From an uncultured Collinsella sp. (lineage in GTDB: Bacteria; Actinomycetota; Coriobacteriia; Coriobacteriales; Coriobacteriaceae), in NCBI GenBank assembly GCA_900541715.1, contig UQLI01000013.1, positions 1-47,893 of the forward strand: 47,893 nt of DNA, given 5' to 3'. The first letter of the stretch is position 1; each line of letters opens with the position of its first letter. Below the pieces are notes generated by a model. That model was given only the letters and a program-made list of their open reading frames with translations, had not been told where the DNA came from and searched no databases. This document shows, one piece after another, positions 46,902 to 47,893 of the stretch. The translations under genes were made by a program, and so were the position numbers.

Positions 46902-47744
46902 ATGATTGTGTTTTCCGATATGGATGGAACGCTGCTGACGAGTGATAAGCAGATGAGCGACGCCGCCTGGGCGATGCTCGACGAGCTTGCGCGACGCGGT
47001 ATTGAGTTTGTGCCCTGCACGGGGCGCCCGCTGTCGGGCGTCTTTGAGCCCATCCTCGCCCACCCCGCCGTACACTACGCGGTCTGCGCCAACGGCGCCA
47101 GCGTCTGGCAGCTCGACGACGGTATGCCCACCGATACCTCACGTGCTACGCGCATTTTGAGCCGACCGCTCGACCGCGCCATCGCCCACCGCGTCCATAG
47201 CATTGCCGCCGGCCACGATGTGACCTTCGATATCTTCGCGGATGGACAGTGCTTCCTCCCCCGCTCGCTATACGGGCGTCTGGATGAGTTCTGCGGCGGC
47301 GACCCCCACATCGCGGCTTCGCTCAAGCGCACACGAACACCGATCGACATGGATATCGACAGCAAGATCGACGAGGTCGAGACGCTCGAACGCATCGCCA
47401 TGTACTGGCACGACCCGGCCGATCGCGACGCCATCGCGGCAGAGCTCGACACACTCGAAGGCATTGAAGTCACGCGTTCGTACGCCATGAATATCGAGGT
47501 CATGGGCGAGGGCGCCACCAAGGGAACGGCCCTCACGTGGCTATGCGAGCACCTGGGCGAGCGTCTCGCCGACGCCTGGGCGTTCGGCGACAACATCAAC
47601 GACATTCCCATGCTGCAGGCAGCAGGCCACGGTATGGCCATGGTCAACGGCGAGCCCGAAGACCGCGACGCCGCCGACGCCATCACCGAGTTCGACAACG
47701 ACCACGACGGCGTCGCCCGCACCATCATGGCCGCCCTCGCCTAG
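46902..47744 (+). CDS. HAD-superfamily Cof-type phosphatase
   Basis: 280 residues; ATG follows GAAAGGATCGCAGCGA. The HAD motifs are FSDMDGTLL (Asp6, Asp8), the threonine in VPCTGRPLS, a conserved Lys in GEGATKGTAL and FGDNINDIPML. A cap domain lies between. Cof-type enzymes remove phosphate from sugar phosphates or flavin intermediates; the substrate is unknown. It has its own start region after the citrate synthase terminator. Confidence 0.92.
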   Translation: MIVFSDMDGTLLTSDKQMSDAAWAMLDELARRGIEFVPCTGRPLSGVFEPILAHPAVHYAVCANGASVWQLDDGMPTDTSRATRILSRPLDRAIAHRVHSIAAGHDVTFDIFADGQCFLPRSLYGRLDEFCGGDPHIAASLKRTRTPIDMDIDSKIDEVETLERIAMYWHDPADRDAIAAELDTLEGIEVTRSYAMNIEVMGEGATKGTALTWLCEHLGERLADAWAFGDNINDIPMLQAAGHGMAMVNGEPEDRDAADAITEFDNDHDGVARTIMAALA

Positions 47745-47787
47745 TCATTGGCCAGTCACTGGGGACGTTCTTGAATGACTAGTCGTT

Positions 47788-47826
47788 GGGGACAGTCTTC
47801 GCGAAAAAGCTGCAAGGACTGTCCCC
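47788..47826. repeat. GGGGAC-type hairpin after the HAD gene
   Basis: GGGGACAGTC pairs with GACTGTCCCC around a 19-nt loop. The sequence just before it, CTAGTCGTTGGGGAC (47779-47793), matches the right arm of the repeat at 13891-13931. The rest of the window to 47893 shows nothing further. Confidence 0.75.
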
Positions 47827-47893
47827 CACTGCCGGCAGAGACGATATGAGCAGGACATAAAAACATTGAGAGCCCCTGCTGCATGAAAGACCG

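Overview
The window looks like a chromosomal segment of a high-GC, Gram-positive gut actinobacterium of the class Coriobacteriia, most likely Collinsella. The basis is the codon and GC character, a split transketolase, a ferredoxin-type glutamate synthase pair, a CsoR/CopA copper locus, an Actinobacteria-style FHA plus serine/threonine kinase pair, and the very rich intergenic palindrome content. The genus is an inference from remembered gene content; no search was run.

Layout. 1-1824 (-): DEAD-box RNA helicase cut by the left edge. 2332-5550 (+): FHA-domain protein and a membrane-anchored Ser/Thr kinase with a DUF6273-like outer domain. 5724-8915 (+): copper operon copA, copZ, csoR behind a promoter carrying a CsoR-like GC palindrome. 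9028-9501 (+): small membrane/zinc-ribbon protein. 9594-10964 (-): amidohydrolase. 11114-12847: an AbiEi-like/PD-(D/E)XK nuclease-like gene bracketed by two arrays of four 57-bp palindromes. 12888-13595 (-): unknown protein. 13949-20133 (-): gltB-gltD glutamate synthase. 20656-21912 (+): Nramp metal transporter. 22064-22799 (-): flavin reductase and rubredoxin. 23006-24648 (-): smpB, a TPR protein and tRNA-Gln/tRNA-Glu. 24925-25891: a small unknown gene (+), a three-unit palindrome array and an ArsC/Spx-like gene (-). 25984-30427 (-): murR-murQ-murP-mupG, a MurNAc uptake and cell-wall recycling operon. 30632-34228 (-): VanZ-like protein, a solitary serine resolvase, RNase R. 34364-36491 (-): ftsE-ftsX. 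36996-38769 (-): split transketolase. 38978-39868 (-): YitT-family protein. 40036-43991 (-): secA-prfB. 44301-44726 (-): extended ribosomal protein L31. 45031-47744 (+): ACT-domain protein, citrate synthase, HAD phosphatase.

How the genes work together: the copper genes form one regulated export unit. The mur genes take up MurNAc and convert it to GlcNAc-6-P, and MupG would split phosphorylated disaccharide. FtsEX, SecA, RF2, SmpB, RNase R, L31, transketolase and citrate synthase are housekeeping. Glutamate synthase and citrate synthase meet at 2-oxoglutarate and glutamate.

The most unusual content is not protein coding. Intergenic spaces hold several unrelated families of fixed-length palindromes: family A (57 bp, 13 full copies, arrays with an 80-81 bp period), family B (67 bp, 3 copies), family D (46 bp, 3 copies with a 62-bp period), GGGGAC-type hairpins, and two large unique palindromes (about 93 and 123 bp). 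In family A the two arms change together (CGA/TCG versus CAA/TTG), which suggests selection for pairing or symmetry. One family A array pair brackets a nuclease-like gene. This is the best candidate here for an undescribed system; its function is unknown.
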